Source of the DNA: Candidatus Methanophagales archaeon
GTDB lineage: Archaea; Halobacteriota; Syntropharchaeia; Alkanophagales; Methanospirareceae
Length of the DNA: 56,283 nucleotides
Reading direction: 5' to 3'
NCBI GenBank assembly: GCA_030602585.1
Contig: JAUVZJ010000007.1
Location: forward strand, 1-56,283
Below the pieces are notes generated by a model, which was given only the letters and a program-made list of their open reading frames with translations, did not search any database and was not told where the DNA came from. The first letter of the stretch is position 1. Every line of letters begins with the position of its first letter. The position numbers were made by a program, and so were the translations under genes. Shown here piece by piece: positions 26,131-36,135 of this stretch.

Positions 26131-26610
26131 TTATCCCCCCTTTTCCAAGGGATTTTCTGGGAACCATTCAACGAATTTTTTGGTTTCATCATCAAAGTGC
26201 ACAAGAGTCATGTGTTTGTAGCCAGGCAATGATAAGAGCGAGTGAACAGTTTTTGACAATCTCTTTATCTCTTCTGGGATTTCTTCAATGGAGACCAACA
26301 AAGCATATTTTGCATCAAATAATTCTGCATATTTTCTTGTCTGATAGATATGATCTAACTTTACTGCCTCCGCTTTAACTTCTATTACAATAAAATCTGA
26401 AGAATAGTTCTTTTTTATAAAGCCAGTGATGTCTGGCGCTACCTCTTTAAGGAAATAAAAAATTATATGCCTGTAATCAGGGATTTCAGCCTTTAATTTA
26501 TTGCTGAATTTCTTATCTGCTGTAATTTCGAGATAAAAATCGCTAAATTTTGGCTTGAGGATTTCCTCCACTTTAGCTTTAATAGGTTTATATAATTCTT
26601 TTTCTTGCAT
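26131..26610 (-). CDS. PD-(D/E)xK-like protein embedded between hsdM and hsdS
   Basis: About 159 residues of unknown family. The core reads APDITGFI, then DFIVIEVKAEAVKLDHIYQ, then AKYALLVS. A conserved Asp, an ExK on a strand and a helix with Q/Y residues is the pattern of restriction-endonuclease-like (PD-(D/E)xK) folds. It starts at the ATG after the hsdM stop (TAAAATG). It is part of the same operon, an unusual extra gene for a type I locus. Function is not known. Confidence 0.5.
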   Translation of the reverse strand: MQEKELYKPIKAKVEEILKPKFSDFYLEITADKKFSNKLKAEIPDYRHIIFYFLKEVAPDITGFIKKNYSSDFIVIEVKAEAVKLDHIYQTRKYAELFDAKYALLVSIEEIPEEIKRLSKTVHSLLSLPGYKHMTLVHFDDETKKFVEWFPENPLEKGG

Positions 26611-26611
26611 T

Positions 26612-28138
26612 TTAACCGCTTCTACCAAATCCTATCTCCTCAAGAATCTCATCAAGTTCCTTATCTATCACTTTCCTCTCTTCCTCCACCTGCTCAAGCT
26701 CAACCAGAACCTCATCCACCGGCAAATACACCTCTTTTTCACCCGTCACCACATACCTTGAAGGACTTAAATTGTAGTCGTTCCTTGCTGCTTCATCATT
26801 CGTTATTATCTTGCTAAACCCCTCAACTTCCTCCCAATTCTTATAAACGTCCTCAATTCTCTTTATGTTCTCACCAGTCAAATAATTCTTCGGTCTTCCT
26901 TTCGCAAATTCCTTCGAGGCATTTATCAGCAAAATCTCACCCTCATGCGGTTTGTCCTTGTTTATCACTATGATATTGCCTGCTCCGCCAGCATTATAAA
27001 ACAGATTTTCCGGTATAAGAATGACCGCTTCAATGTAATCAGTATCCACAAACCTCTTCCTTATCTCTTTCTCCCTGTTGCTTCCCGCATTGCCGCTTCC
27101 CCGTGACACGACTCCTGTGTCTATAACCACAACAAGCTTCCCTTTCGCATTCAGCGAAGCGAACATGTGCTGAATCCAGCCCCAGTCAGAAGAAGAGTTT
27201 GAAGGTGGGATTCCATATAAGAATCTGTTATAAGCGTCATTCTCAAAAACGTCCTGCGGAAACTTCTGATTCCACATCGGATTCGCCGTTACCTTATCAA
27301 ATTGCTTTAATTTGCCGCCGTCAACAAACCGAGGATTCCTTATGGTATCTCCAACTCTTACATCTGCATCCATGTCATGAATGAAAGCGTTCATCTTTGC
27401 CATTGCATACGTAAAAGAATTTATCTCCTGTCCATAGAGTTTAAGAGGTCTTTTTATCTCTTTCATCTTCTCTTTAAGCCAGAGTTGCTCCTTGATAAGA
27501 AGTCCGCCAGAACCACATGCTGGATCATAGACCTCATCTCCTTCTTCTGCATCAAGAATGCGAGTCATTAAAATACCCACTTCTCTCGGCGTGTAGAACT
27601 CTCCAGCGCTCTGCCCCGAGCCTTCTGCAAACTTTCTCAAAAGATACTCGTAAGCACGTCCTAAGATGTCAGGCTCTACGTCTTTCAACCCCAACCTGTG
27701 CCCGTTCAAAATTTCCATTAGCCGTGCAAGCGTATCATCGCTGATTATCCTCTGCCCCGCGGCAGTAGCATTGAAATCCACGATGTCAATCACACCCTGA
27801 AATTTCGGATTCTCTTTTGCTATTCCTTTCAAAGCCTCGGTAAGTTTCTCACCTAAGTTTGTAGTTATTTTCCTTATTTCTCGCCATGTGTATTCATCGG
27901 GAATGTAAAACCTGATCAATTTGCGATCTGATTTTATAATCTCCTTAGCAAACTTTTCGTTTTCAAATTCTTTTGAAAGCTTCCTTATCTCGTCCTCGTA
28001 AACATCGCATAGCCTTTTGTAAAATAAAAGAGGGAGGATATAATCCTTAAACTTTGGTGCATCTATTGGACCCCTTATGCTACAAGCGGCATCCCAAAGC
28101 CAGTTCTCAAGTGTTGATATGTCCATTCTCTTATCCAT
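26612..28138 (-). CDS. hsdM: Type I restriction enzyme methyltransferase subunit
   Basis: A 508-residue N6-adenine methyltransferase. The SAM-binding motif I is DPACGSGGLL and the catalytic motif IV is ANPMWNQ. An N-terminal helical HsdM domain begins LENWLWDAACSIRG. With HsdS it protects host DNA and with HsdR restricts foreign DNA. It lies three bases after radC and two bases before the PD-(D/E)xK-like gene. The start could also be the in-frame ATG four codons later. Confidence 0.93.
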   Translation of the reverse strand: MDKRMDISTLENWLWDAACSIRGPIDAPKFKDYILPLLFYKRLCDVYEDEIRKLSKEFENEKFAKEIIKSDRKLIRFYIPDEYTWREIRKITTNLGEKLTEALKGIAKENPKFQGVIDIVDFNATAAGQRIISDDTLARLMEILNGHRLGLKDVEPDILGRAYEYLLRKFAEGSGQSAGEFYTPREVGILMTRILDAEEGDEVYDPACGSGGLLIKEQLWLKEKMKEIKRPLKLYGQEINSFTYAMAKMNAFIHDMDADVRVGDTIRNPRFVDGGKLKQFDKVTANPMWNQKFPQDVFENDAYNRFLYGIPPSNSSSDWGWIQHMFASLNAKGKLVVVIDTGVVSRGSGNAGSNREKEIRKRFVDTDYIEAVILIPENLFYNAGGAGNIIVINKDKPHEGEILLINASKEFAKGRPKNYLTGENIKRIEDVYKNWEEVEGFSKIITNDEAARNDYNLSPSRYVVTGEKEVYLPVDEVLVELEQVEEERKVIDKELDEILEEIGFGRSG

Positions 28139-28141
28139 CTA

Positions 28142-29119
28142 TTAGCCCCTTCTCTCTTTTATACTCACAAAATTACGATTATACTCCTCGATTAACCCCT
28201 CGTCTGCAAAACTGAAATACCTATTATCACCTATAATAATATGGTCCAAGACTTTAATTTGCACGAGGTTACAAGCATAGACCAAATCTTCGGTTATCGC
28301 TTTATCACTCTCCGAAGGCGTGGGGTCTCCCGAAGGATGGTTATGCACAAATATAAGAGAAGCGACATTCTTATGGACTGTACTTTTCACAATCTCTCTT
28401 GGATACACCGAACTTGCGTTTAATGTCCCCTCAAAGAGGTTCTCATTGTCAATAACCTGATTCGCACTGTCCAAATAAATAACTTTGAAAATTTCCTTCT
28501 TCAAATCCCGCATCGTTAGATACAGGTAATCAAATATCTCTTTCGAGGTCCTCACTTTACTAACCGATTCCATCTTCTCCTTCAAATATTCCTCAGCCAA
28601 TGCATGAACCGCTTTTATCTGCGCTACTTTTGCCTCACCTAACCCTTCACTTTCCATAAGCTCCTCTTTATCCGCTTCAAATATTCCTTTCACACCGCTA
28701 AATTGCGTGAGAAGGTCATTTGCTATCATTATCGCACTTTTTCCTTGAATCCCGGAACGCAGAAAGATAGCTAAAAGTTCAGCGGTGGTTGGTTTAGAAG
28801 AACCATAAAGAAGTTTCTCTCTCGGTCTTTCTTCCTTCCTCAACCTCTTTAACTGGTGTGAAGGGCGCACAGAAGCAATCCATTCTTTCTTATATGCATT
28901 CATAGAAGAGAGCGTCCACTGAAAAGCTCTGTTTTCAAGTTCGACAATTGAGCCTTCAGAAAGAAGCATATTTATTATCCTTCCAATTAAGCCTTTACTC
29001 TCACCGCATTCCCGTATATCCTGTTTAGAGAAATATTCGTTTTTTAAAAGTTTTTGAAATATTCGCTCATATTTCTGGAGTCTTTCAATGTCCTTAATCT
29101 CTCCCGGGATGATTTTCAT
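28142..29119 (-). CDS. radC: RadC-family JAB-domain protein with N-terminal winged helix
   Basis: A 325-residue protein. The C-terminal half has the RadC JAMM metal motif VHNHPSGDPTPSESD. The middle has the helix-hairpin-helix-like MESEGLGEAKVAQIKA. About 90 extra N-terminal residues look like a winged helix (FSKQDIRECGESKGLIGRII), which standard RadC lacks. RadC homologues are frequent in mobile and defence regions, and here the gene leads the restriction operon. A regulatory or DNA-processing role is possible. Confidence 0.85.
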   Translation of the reverse strand: MKIIPGEIKDIERLQKYERIFQKLLKNEYFSKQDIRECGESKGLIGRIINMLLSEGSIVELENRAFQWTLSSMNAYKKEWIASVRPSHQLKRLRKEERPREKLLYGSSKPTTAELLAIFLRSGIQGKSAIMIANDLLTQFSGVKGIFEADKEELMESEGLGEAKVAQIKAVHALAEEYLKEKMESVSKVRTSKEIFDYLYLTMRDLKKEIFKVIYLDSANQVIDNENLFEGTLNASSVYPREIVKSTVHKNVASLIFVHNHPSGDPTPSESDKAITEDLVYACNLVQIKVLDHIIIGDNRYFSFADEGLIEEYNRNFVSIKERRG

Positions 29120-29221
29120 TCTACCCTATTTTTCATAGTGGCTTCTTAATATTACGTCAATTGCTTAGATATAAATAAATCTTCCTCCAATTTTTGTGCA
29201 TACTTCGACAACAAAAAACCA

Positions 29222-29974
29222 TCACTCCCGAATACCAACCTTCTTCACCGCTTCCACAACCCTCGGCAGCACCTCGCCCGCCTTTCCTTCTATAAGATAA
29301 TCGGATACAATGCCAGTTATAGGAGTAGGTTCAAGATTAATTTCAATGACCGTTGCGCCAGCACGTTTTGCGATGATAGGTAAACTCGCAGCAGGCTGAA
29401 TAACAGCGGAAGTGCCTATTACAAGCATCAAATCGCATTTACCTGCTTCCTCTTGCGACCTGCGTAGTGCATCTATTGGTATTGGCTCACCGAAGAAAAC
29501 CACATCAGGTTTTAATAAAGCGCGGCATTCGCATCTCGGCGGTATCTCTTCTAAGTCATCCAATTTGTATTTTCTATCGCATTCCAAACATACAAGCCAT
29601 CTGGCATTCCCGTGAAAATCAATTACAGAAGTGTTGCCAGCTTTTTGATGTAGATTATCCACGTTTTGCGTGATGATGCACCGCAATTTACGCATTTTTT
29701 CAAGTTCTGCGAGGGCGAGATGTGCAGGATTGGGCTTTGCTTTTTTGATGTGCTCGAGCATCTCCGCCAGCATTTGCCATGATTTCTCCGGATTGTTCCT
29801 GAACGTGCTTATGTGCGCATACTCCTCGGGATTGTATCTCTCCCATAATCCACCCTTACCCCTAAACGGTGCAATTTCGCTTTCCACTGATATACCCGCG
29901 CCTGTAAACGCAATGACTCTTTTCGCTTTTGCTATATCACGAGCTGCACGCTTGATAGTTTCTTCAGTCGGCAT
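29222..29974 (-). CDS. cobB: Sir2-family NAD-dependent protein deacylase
   Basis: A 250-residue sirtuin. NAD-binding motifs are GAGISVESEIAPFRG and TQNVDNLHQKAG. The catalytic His is in IDFHGNARW, and the zinc site is CLECD...CECRA. The loop FFGEPIP and the final VIGTSAVIQPAA are also typical. It removes acyl groups from lysines, for example on chromatin protein Alba or metabolic enzymes. It stands just upstream of the defence operon on the same strand. Confidence 0.92.
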   Translation of the reverse strand: MPTEETIKRAARDIAKAKRVIAFTGAGISVESEIAPFRGKGGLWERYNPEEYAHISTFRNNPEKSWQMLAEMLEHIKKAKPNPAHLALAELEKMRKLRCIITQNVDNLHQKAGNTSVIDFHGNARWLVCLECDRKYKLDDLEEIPPRCECRALLKPDVVFFGEPIPIDALRRSQEEAGKCDLMLVIGTSAVIQPAASLPIIAKRAGATVIEINLEPTPITGIVSDYLIEGKAGEVLPRVVEAVKKVGIRE

Positions 29975-30054
29975 GTTAAGAGAAAGATTATTAAGAGAGT
30001 AAGTATTATAAATTATAAAGAGAAGGCAGATAAGGATTTGGTGGTGATAAATAA

Positions 30055-30656
<602 letters not shown>

Positions 30657-30660
30657 AGTT

Positions 30661-31962
30661 ATGGGGAAAAGAAAAATACTGCAAGTTGCTCTCGACGTGC
30701 TCGAGTTGGAAAGAGCGATAGAAATAGGAAAAGAGAGTATAGAAGGTGGTGCTGACTGGTTAGAGGCTGGTACGCCGTTAATAAAAAGCGAAGGAATGAA
30801 TGCAATAAGGACGTTGCGAGATGCTTTTCCTGACGTGAAAATAGTTGCGGATATGAAAACGATGGACACGGGTGCGATAGAAGTGGAGATGGCGGCGAAG
30901 TCCGGTGCTTCGGTGGTCTCTATACTTGCAGTTGCGGATAACGCCGTGATAGAAGAGGCTATAAAATCCGCTCGTAAATACGGCGTGGAAATCATGGTGG
31001 ATATAATGAACCTTGAGGACCCGGTGAGAAGAGCGAAGGAGATGGAAGAGATGGGTGTGGATTACGTCTGCGTGCACGTGGGAATAGACCAGCAGATGAA
31101 GGGTATGGATACGTTAAGTCTTCTGGAAAAAGTTTCGGCTGCGATAAAGACGCCGTTGGCAGTTGCAGGTGGTGTAGATGCGGAAATAGCATCAGAAGTG
31201 GTGAATTTAGGTGCTGACGTTGTTATTGTAGGCGGGAACATAGTGCGGTCCGCGAAGGTGAAAGAATCAACGATAAAGATAAGGGAAGGCATGGATTTGG
31301 GTATAGCGGGAAAAGAAACGAGAAAGAGGATAAAGAAGAAGACATTGGATGACCAGATTTTCGAGTTGTTTATGCAGGTGTCCACACCGAACATATCGGA
31401 TGCAATGCATCGTAAAGGTGTAATGCGGGGTATAAAACCGCTGTTTGAAGATATAAAGCTCGTGGGTAAGGCGGTAACCGTGCAGACGTTTGAGGGCGAC
31501 TGGGCGAAGCCGGTAGAGGCAACGGACGTGGCAAAAGAAGGAGACGTAATCGTTGTTTATGCGGGCTCGAAGGACGTTGCACCCTGGGGTGAACTCGCAT
31601 CGTGGAGTTGTAAGCAAAAAGGAATTGCAGGTTTTGTTATAGACGGTGCGGTGCGTGATGTAGATGAAATAAGGCGAATACGATTCCCTGTTTTCGCTAA
31701 ATACATTGTGCCGAATGCCGGTGAGCCAAAAGGCTTCGGCGAAATAAATGCGGAGATAAAGTGTGGTGGACAGGAAGTGAAACCCGGTGATTGGATTATT
31801 GGCGATGACAACGGCGTTGTGGTCGTTCCAAAGGAGCACGCGTATGAAATAGCAAGGCGTGCAAAGGAGGTATGGAAAAACGAGGAACGGGTAAGAGAGG
31901 AGATAAAGAGCGGGAAGACGCTTTCTCAGGTAATGGAATTGTATAAGTGGGAGAAGAAGTGA
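30661..31962 (+). CDS. Hexulose-6-phosphate synthase fused to RraA-like domain
   Basis: A 433-residue two-domain protein. Residues 1-210 form an Hps/OMPDC barrel ([44 protein letters not shown]). Residues 230-430 match RraA-like aldolase/regulator folds ([25 protein letters not shown]). The first half forms or cleaves hexulose-6-phosphate from formaldehyde and ribulose-5-phosphate. This fusion is known in archaea lacking a full pentose phosphate pathway. The RraA half may be an aldolase rather than an RNase regulator. GGAGGAG precedes the ATG. Confidence 0.88.
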   Translation: MGKRKILQVALDVLELERAIEIGKESIEGGADWLEAGTPLIKSEGMNAIRTLRDAFPDVKIVADMKTMDTGAIEVEMAAKSGASVVSILAVADNAVIEEAIKSARKYGVEIMVDIMNLEDPVRRAKEMEEMGVDYVCVHVGIDQQMKGMDTLSLLEKVSAAIKTPLAVAGGVDAEIASEVVNLGADVVIVGGNIVRSAKVKESTIKIREGMDLGIAGKETRKRIKKKTLDDQIFELFMQVSTPNISDAMHRKGVMRGIKPLFEDIKLVGKAVTVQTFEGDWAKPVEATDVAKEGDVIVVYAGSKDVAPWGELASWSCKQKGIAGFVIDGAVRDVDEIRRIRFPVFAKYIVPNAGEPKGFGEINAEIKCGGQEVKPGDWIIGDDNGVVVVPKEHAYEIARRAKEVWKNEERVREEIKSGKTLSQVMELYKWEKK

Positions 31963-31967
31963 TTTTT

Positions 31968-32213
31968 CTATTTTCTATCCTCCCTCATCTTCTTCTTTAC
32001 GCCATCTATTAGCCCATGTGCATAATTTATGCAACCAAAAGCAGTAAAGAAATCGGCTTTTTCAAGGTAATACTTCGTATCCGCATAATATCTCTTTGCG
32101 AGGTCTATCACCTCTTCCTCATTGTCATCCAGCGATACCGAATCCAGTTCAACCATGCTCTCTTCAAAAAGCGCTATGTCCTTCTTTATCCTTTCGTCTT
32201 CGCTCATTTGCAT
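31968..32213 (-). CDS. DUF357 family archaeal protein
   Basis: An 81-residue helical protein with the DUF357 pattern AKRYYADTKYYLEKADFFTAFGCINYAHGLID. The family is common in euryarchaea, of unknown function, and may be an RNA-associated helical bundle. It is convergent with the hps-rraA gene, five bases apart. Confidence 0.8.
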   Translation of the reverse strand: MQMSEDERIKKDIALFEESMVELDSVSLDDNEEEVIDLAKRYYADTKYYLEKADFFTAFGCINYAHGLIDGVKKKMREDRK

Positions 32214-32273
32214 GGCTATGTTGAGTTTACCTTGTCATATCATAAGCACATTTTAAATTTTAAGTCTTCTCAG

Positions 32274-32393
32274 TTACTCCAACCAATCCTCTAAACGCAG
32301 ATCAGGAATGCGTGCATAGTGCTAAGTATTATGGGTGACAAGAGTTAAGCTACGGCTTAAAGCAATGCCGGCTATAAATAAATCATTATCCGC
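32274..32393 (-). pseudogene. Remnant of a VapC-type PIN toxin
   Basis: Just after the VapB-like gene, a second frame reads ADNDLFIAGIALSRSLTLVT, then HNT, a TAG stop, then HYARIPDLRLEDWLE and a stop at 32274. This is the C-terminal third of a VapC toxin. The catalytic N-terminal part is deleted, and the lysine normally after HNT is a stop codon. The toxin is therefore dead. Confidence 0.75.
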
Positions 32394-32586
32394 TAATCGC
32401 TCTGGTTCTGTAAATTTCCTCTACGAGCTCATCCAGACCCTCAATGTTACGCCACACACCAGCATGTCTCAACAAGCGGAGATTTGATGGCAGGTTTATT
32501 GTCACCTCTGCCCCTTCAGGAAGGATAGCAGACTCTTCCGGGACTACGACATTTCCTTCAACCGCACCTTTAATAGCCTTTGACAT
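32386..32586 (-). CDS. VapB-like antitoxin (orphan)
   Basis: A 66-residue protein. It has an N-terminal beta-hairpin DNA-binding-like segment (KGAVEGNVVVPEESAILPEGAEV). The C-terminal HAGVWRNIEGLDELVEEIYR is the toxin-neutralising helix typical of VapB proteins. Its toxin survives only as a fragment at 32274-32393. The gene may persist as a relic or as a regulator. Confidence 0.7.
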   Translation of the reverse strand: MSKAIKGAVEGNVVVPEESAILPEGAEVTINLPSNLRLLRHAGVWRNIEGLDELVEEIYRTRAISG

Positions 32587-32774
32587 TTTCTTCGCCTCCT
32601 TGTCCAGTTTATGAGTACAGTTTTTTATAAGATATAAAAATATATAAAGCTATTGCATTTAAAATTTCCTGGCAAATATTCGCCTATTTTCTGCGTTTCC
32701 AAAGGTAAAAGGAAGAATTAAATATTTTCTAATTAAATATAAGAAGGAAAAAAAAGGCTCCCAAATTCAGCACG

Positions 32775-34595
32775 ATGAAAACAAAAATTTCCGAAATGCG
32801 TGAAAGAGACAGAAAGATTGCAGGATTTGAGGACGATTTAAAGCTTTCATTGAATGCAGTAGAGGTATTGAAAAGAAGATACCTGCTAAAGGACGAACTC
32901 GGAAAAGTTATCGAGACACCAGGTCAAATGTTCGAGCGTGTGGCAAAAGCAATAGCGAGAGCGGAACTAAATTATGGTAAAAGCAAAGAGGAAGTAAAAG
33001 AAATTGAACGCAAGTTTTACCTGTTAATGCGTAACTTAGAATTCCTGCCCAACAGTCCCACATTAATGAATGCAGGAACTGAGCTCGGACAGCTCGCTGC
33101 ATGTTTTGTTTTACCTGTTGAAGACTCAATGGATAGCATATTCAATGCAGTTAAGAACACAGCTTTAATTCATCAAAGCGGTGGTGGAACCGGCTTCTCC
33201 TTCTCTCGTCTTAGACCAAAGGGGGATGTAGTCAAATCAACAGGAGGAGTCGCCTCTGGTCCCGTCTCGTTCATGCGTGTTTTCGACGTAGCCACCGATG
33301 TGATCAAGCAAGGAGGCAAAAGAAGAGGCGCGAATATGGGCATATTGAGCGCAGACCATCCAGACATCCTGGAATTTATAAGAGCGAAAGAAGGAGGCGG
33401 GTTTGCCAATTTCAATACTTCGGTAGCCGTTACTGATGAGTTCATGCATGCAGTGGAAAGGGATGAAGAATACGTGCTCGTAAATCCTCGTACGAAAGAA
33501 GAAGTGAGTAAAATAAAAGCTCATGAAGTTTTTAACGAAATCGTAACCTACGCATGGAAGACAGGAGACCCTGGAATCGTTTTTATAGACGAAATCAACA
33601 GACATAATCCGGTTTCTGCGGTTGGAAAGATAGAGGCAACAAATCCCTGTAGTGAGCAGCCACTCCTGCCTTACGAATCCTGTAATTTAGGCTCGATAAA
33701 CGTTTCAAAATTTGTTAAAGCAGGTGAAATAGACTGGGAAAGGCTTAAAGAGGTGATTTGGCTCTGCATAAGGTTTTTAGACGATGTCATAGATGTAAAC
33801 AGGTATCCACTGCCAGAAATAGAAAAGATGACGAGGGCGAACAGGAAGATAGGGGTTGGAATAATGGGATTTGCAGAACTGTTAATCAAACTTGGGATAG
33901 CGTATGATTCAAAGGATGCGCTTTCGATAGCTGAAAAGCTCATGCAATTCATCACAAATGAGGCACGGCAGTGTTCAACAGAGCTCGGGCTTGAAAAAGC
34001 GTCTTTTCCTAACTTCGAACTCAGTGTTTGGACGAAATACGACGCGATGCGAAACGCTACGGTAACCACCATCGCGCCAACGGGAACAATAAGTATAATC
34101 GGAGGATGCTCCAGTGGTATAGAGCCTTTGTTTGCAGTCGCATTTATTCGAAACGTAATGGGCGGAATGCTGGAGATAAACAAACTGTTTGAGGAGATGG
34201 CGAAGGAACGGGGGTTTTATAGTAAAGAATTGATAACAGAGATTGCTAAGTGCGGGTCTGTGCAGGATATTAAGAGTATTCCAGAGGATATTAAAAGGGT
34301 GTTTGCCACGGCGCTGGACATCTCCCCGGAATGGCACGTGCGAATGCAAGCGGCATTTCAGAAATATACGGAAAATGCAGTCTCGAAAACGGTGAATCTC
34401 CCAACTGATGCCACGTGGGAAGATGTAAAGAAAGTGTTTTTATTGGCTTATAAACTCAAATGCAAGGGTATTACCGTTTATCGGTATGGAAGTAAAGAGC
34501 AGGTTCTATCTCTGGAAATTCCAAAGATCTTGCTTGAAGAATACGTACGCGCTGATTCGGAATACACGGGCGAGTGCAGGATTTGTTCGGTGTAA
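32775..34595 (+). CDS. nrdJ: Adenosylcobalamin-dependent ribonucleotide reductase (class II)
   Basis: A 606-residue protein of the class II type. Catalytic elements are AACFVLP (first redox Cys), NPCSEQ (catalytic finger-loop Cys and Glu) and ESCNLGSINV (second redox Cys). The C-terminal CRIC pair serves thiol transfer. TIAPTGTISIIGGCSSGIEP is a phosphate-binding segment. The enzyme makes deoxynucleotides without oxygen, using B12. No activator or small subunit gene is next to it. An AAATATAAG box lies about 35 bases upstream. Confidence 0.93.
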   Translation: MKTKISEMRERDRKIAGFEDDLKLSLNAVEVLKRRYLLKDELGKVIETPGQMFERVAKAIARAELNYGKSKEEVKEIERKFYLLMRNLEFLPNSPTLMNAGTELGQLAACFVLPVEDSMDSIFNAVKNTALIHQSGGGTGFSFSRLRPKGDVVKSTGGVASGPVSFMRVFDVATDVIKQGGKRRGANMGILSADHPDILEFIRAKEGGGFANFNTSVAVTDEFMHAVERDEEYVLVNPRTKEEVSKIKAHEVFNEIVTYAWKTGDPGIVFIDEINRHNPVSAVGKIEATNPCSEQPLLPYESCNLGSINVSKFVKAGEIDWERLKEVIWLCIRFLDDVIDVNRYPLPEIEKMTRANRKIGVGIMGFAELLIKLGIAYDSKDALSIAEKLMQFITNEARQCSTELGLEKASFPNFELSVWTKYDAMRNATVTTIAPTGTISIIGGCSSGIEPLFAVAFIRNVMGGMLEINKLFEEMAKERGFYSKELITEIAKCGSVQDIKSIPEDIKRVFATALDISPEWHVRMQAAFQKYTENAVSKTVNLPTDATWEDVKKVFLLAYKLKCKGITVYRYGSKEQVLSLEIPKILLEEYVRADSEYTGECRICSV

Positions 34596-34619
34596 TTCAA
34601 TAGAGAATGCAAGCTCTTT

Positions 34620-35549
34620 CTATAACTGTAAATATCTCTTCAGGAACGCCGCCAATTTTTCACTATCCGCATCGTTTTTTATTATAATATCGGTTTTGAG
34701 CACCTCCACTTCTTTATCTGTCGGGCATTCATCATCCTTATCTATGACAAGCACGTCTAAGAAATCCTCATAGCACTTGAATACTCCGTAAGGCGAAACT
34801 TCAAACCCTTTTGCTTGCATAAATTTTCCCGCAGGTCCGCTTATCGGTTTATTTCCAACGATTGGCGAAATCGCAATCACCTTTTTCGTCTTCAGCATCT
34901 CCCTTATTCCACTCATGCTCAAGATAGGTTCTATACTCGTTATCGGGTTACTTGGTCCTATTATCACCACTTCTTCAGACCCGGACCCGGACATCAGCAC
35001 GTTCATAACGTCTTCAGAGGGCTTCACTTTCTCGATGCCATCAAAAACGACGTCTAAAACTTCTGGCTCTCCCCTTTTAGAGACCCAAAACTCCTGAAAA
35101 TGCAGCTTGCCTTCCGGCGTAAGAATCTTAGTGCTTACAGATGCAGCGTCATCGGTCATCGGCAGTATCTTTATCTTTGCGGTGATGCCAAATCTTCTTG
35201 CGAGCAAAGAAGTTGCTTCGGTTAGACTCTTCCCACTCCTTAACAGCTCAGACCTGATTATATGCGTTGCGCGGTCTTTATCACCAATCATCATCGGCTC
35301 CTCGCAGTCCGACCTTTTCAAAGCGGTGTGCGTATAAAAACTGTCATCCCTGATGCCCCACCATTTATCTTCGTCTATAAGACCTGCAAATGCATAAATG
35401 ACCGAATCTATATCCGGGCAAACCAGGTTTCCAGATACCCAAACGTCTTCTGCCGTATTAACTATTATATTCTGCTCTTCTTCCTTGAATACCTTCTTCA
35501 TACCCACCAGCAGTTTTGGTGTCCCCGTGCCGCCCGAAAGGATAATCAT
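34620..35549 (-). CDS. cofD: 2-phospho-L-lactate transferase (F420 biosynthesis)
   Basis: A 309-residue CofD protein starting MIILSGGTGTPKLLVGM. Further family segments are NTAEDVWVSGNLVCPDIDSV, KILPMTDDAASVSTKI and IIGPSNPITSIEPIL. It joins the activated phospholactyl (or analogous) moiety to the deazaflavin Fo to give F420-0. The presence of cofD supports an F420-using archaeon. GGAG is correctly spaced. It is convergent with nrdJ. Confidence 0.95.
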   Translation of the reverse strand: MIILSGGTGTPKLLVGMKKVFKEEEQNIIVNTAEDVWVSGNLVCPDIDSVIYAFAGLIDEDKWWGIRDDSFYTHTALKRSDCEEPMMIGDKDRATHIIRSELLRSGKSLTEATSLLARRFGITAKIKILPMTDDAASVSTKILTPEGKLHFQEFWVSKRGEPEVLDVVFDGIEKVKPSEDVMNVLMSGSGSEEVVIIGPSNPITSIEPILSMSGIREMLKTKKVIAISPIVGNKPISGPAGKFMQAKGFEVSPYGVFKCYEDFLDVLVIDKDDECPTDKEVEVLKTDIIIKNDADSEKLAAFLKRYLQL

Positions 35550-35710
35550 CTTCTCCGGTTTCAGTTCTATTTCTTGTGACTTAGGAAATTACATGGATTT
35601 TAGAGTTATCAATTTAAAAAGTAAAAAACTTTATCGGAGTTTTTGCTTATTTCCGTAATGGAGCTGCTATATCAAATATCTTATCTTTTAATATGAAAAA
35701 AAATCGAAAA

Positions 35711-35719
35711 GCTTTTATA
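35711..35719 (+). promoter_or_regulatory. TATA box for the receiver operon at 35749
   Basis: GCTTTTATA ends 30 bases before the second in-frame ATG. Standard spacing predicts transcription start around 35743. This supports the ATG at 35749, as the ATG at 35722 would be upstream of the transcript. Confidence 0.5.
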
Positions 35720-35748
35720 CCATGATTATCGAAACGGAAAATGGTACA

Positions 35749-36132
35749 ATGAATAAGGAGAGGATGAGGGTATTGATAGCTGATAGCTCTCCATTTATAT
35801 GCATCATGCTTACTACGGTATTGGAAAAACTTGGTTTCGAGGTTGTCGGCACAGCTAAAGATGGTAAAGAAGCAATAGATAAATATATGAAACTGAAGCC
35901 AGACGTTATGCTTGTAGATGCGGCATTAGAGGATATAGATGGCATCGAGGCAACTCGCATTATAGAAACTGAGAATTCCTCTGGCATTGTTATCCTGATG
36001 GTTGCGGAATCCTCTGACACGCCGGATTTAATTGTGGAAGCAGTGAAAGCAGGAATAAAGGGATATTTGAGGAAGCCATTCTCAGCGGAAGAAATTGAAG
36101 CACGTATGGGAGGTGTATTGAAGAAGAGATAG
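35749..36132 (+). CDS. Stand-alone receiver domain
   Basis: About 127 residues of CheY-like fold. Conserved positions: Asp in LIADSS, phospho-acceptor Asp in MLVDAAL, and Lys in RKPFSAEE. The usual Thr position reads MVAESS, with Ala/Glu in its place. No output domain. The next receiver starts three bases later, so the two form an operon. Confidence 0.85.
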   Translation: MNKERMRVLIADSSPFICIMLTTVLEKLGFEVVGTAKDGKEAIDKYMKLKPDVMLVDAALEDIDGIEATRIIETENSSGIVILMVAESSDTPDLIVEAVKAGIKGYLRKPFSAEEIEARMGGVLKKR

Positions 36133-36135
36133 AAA

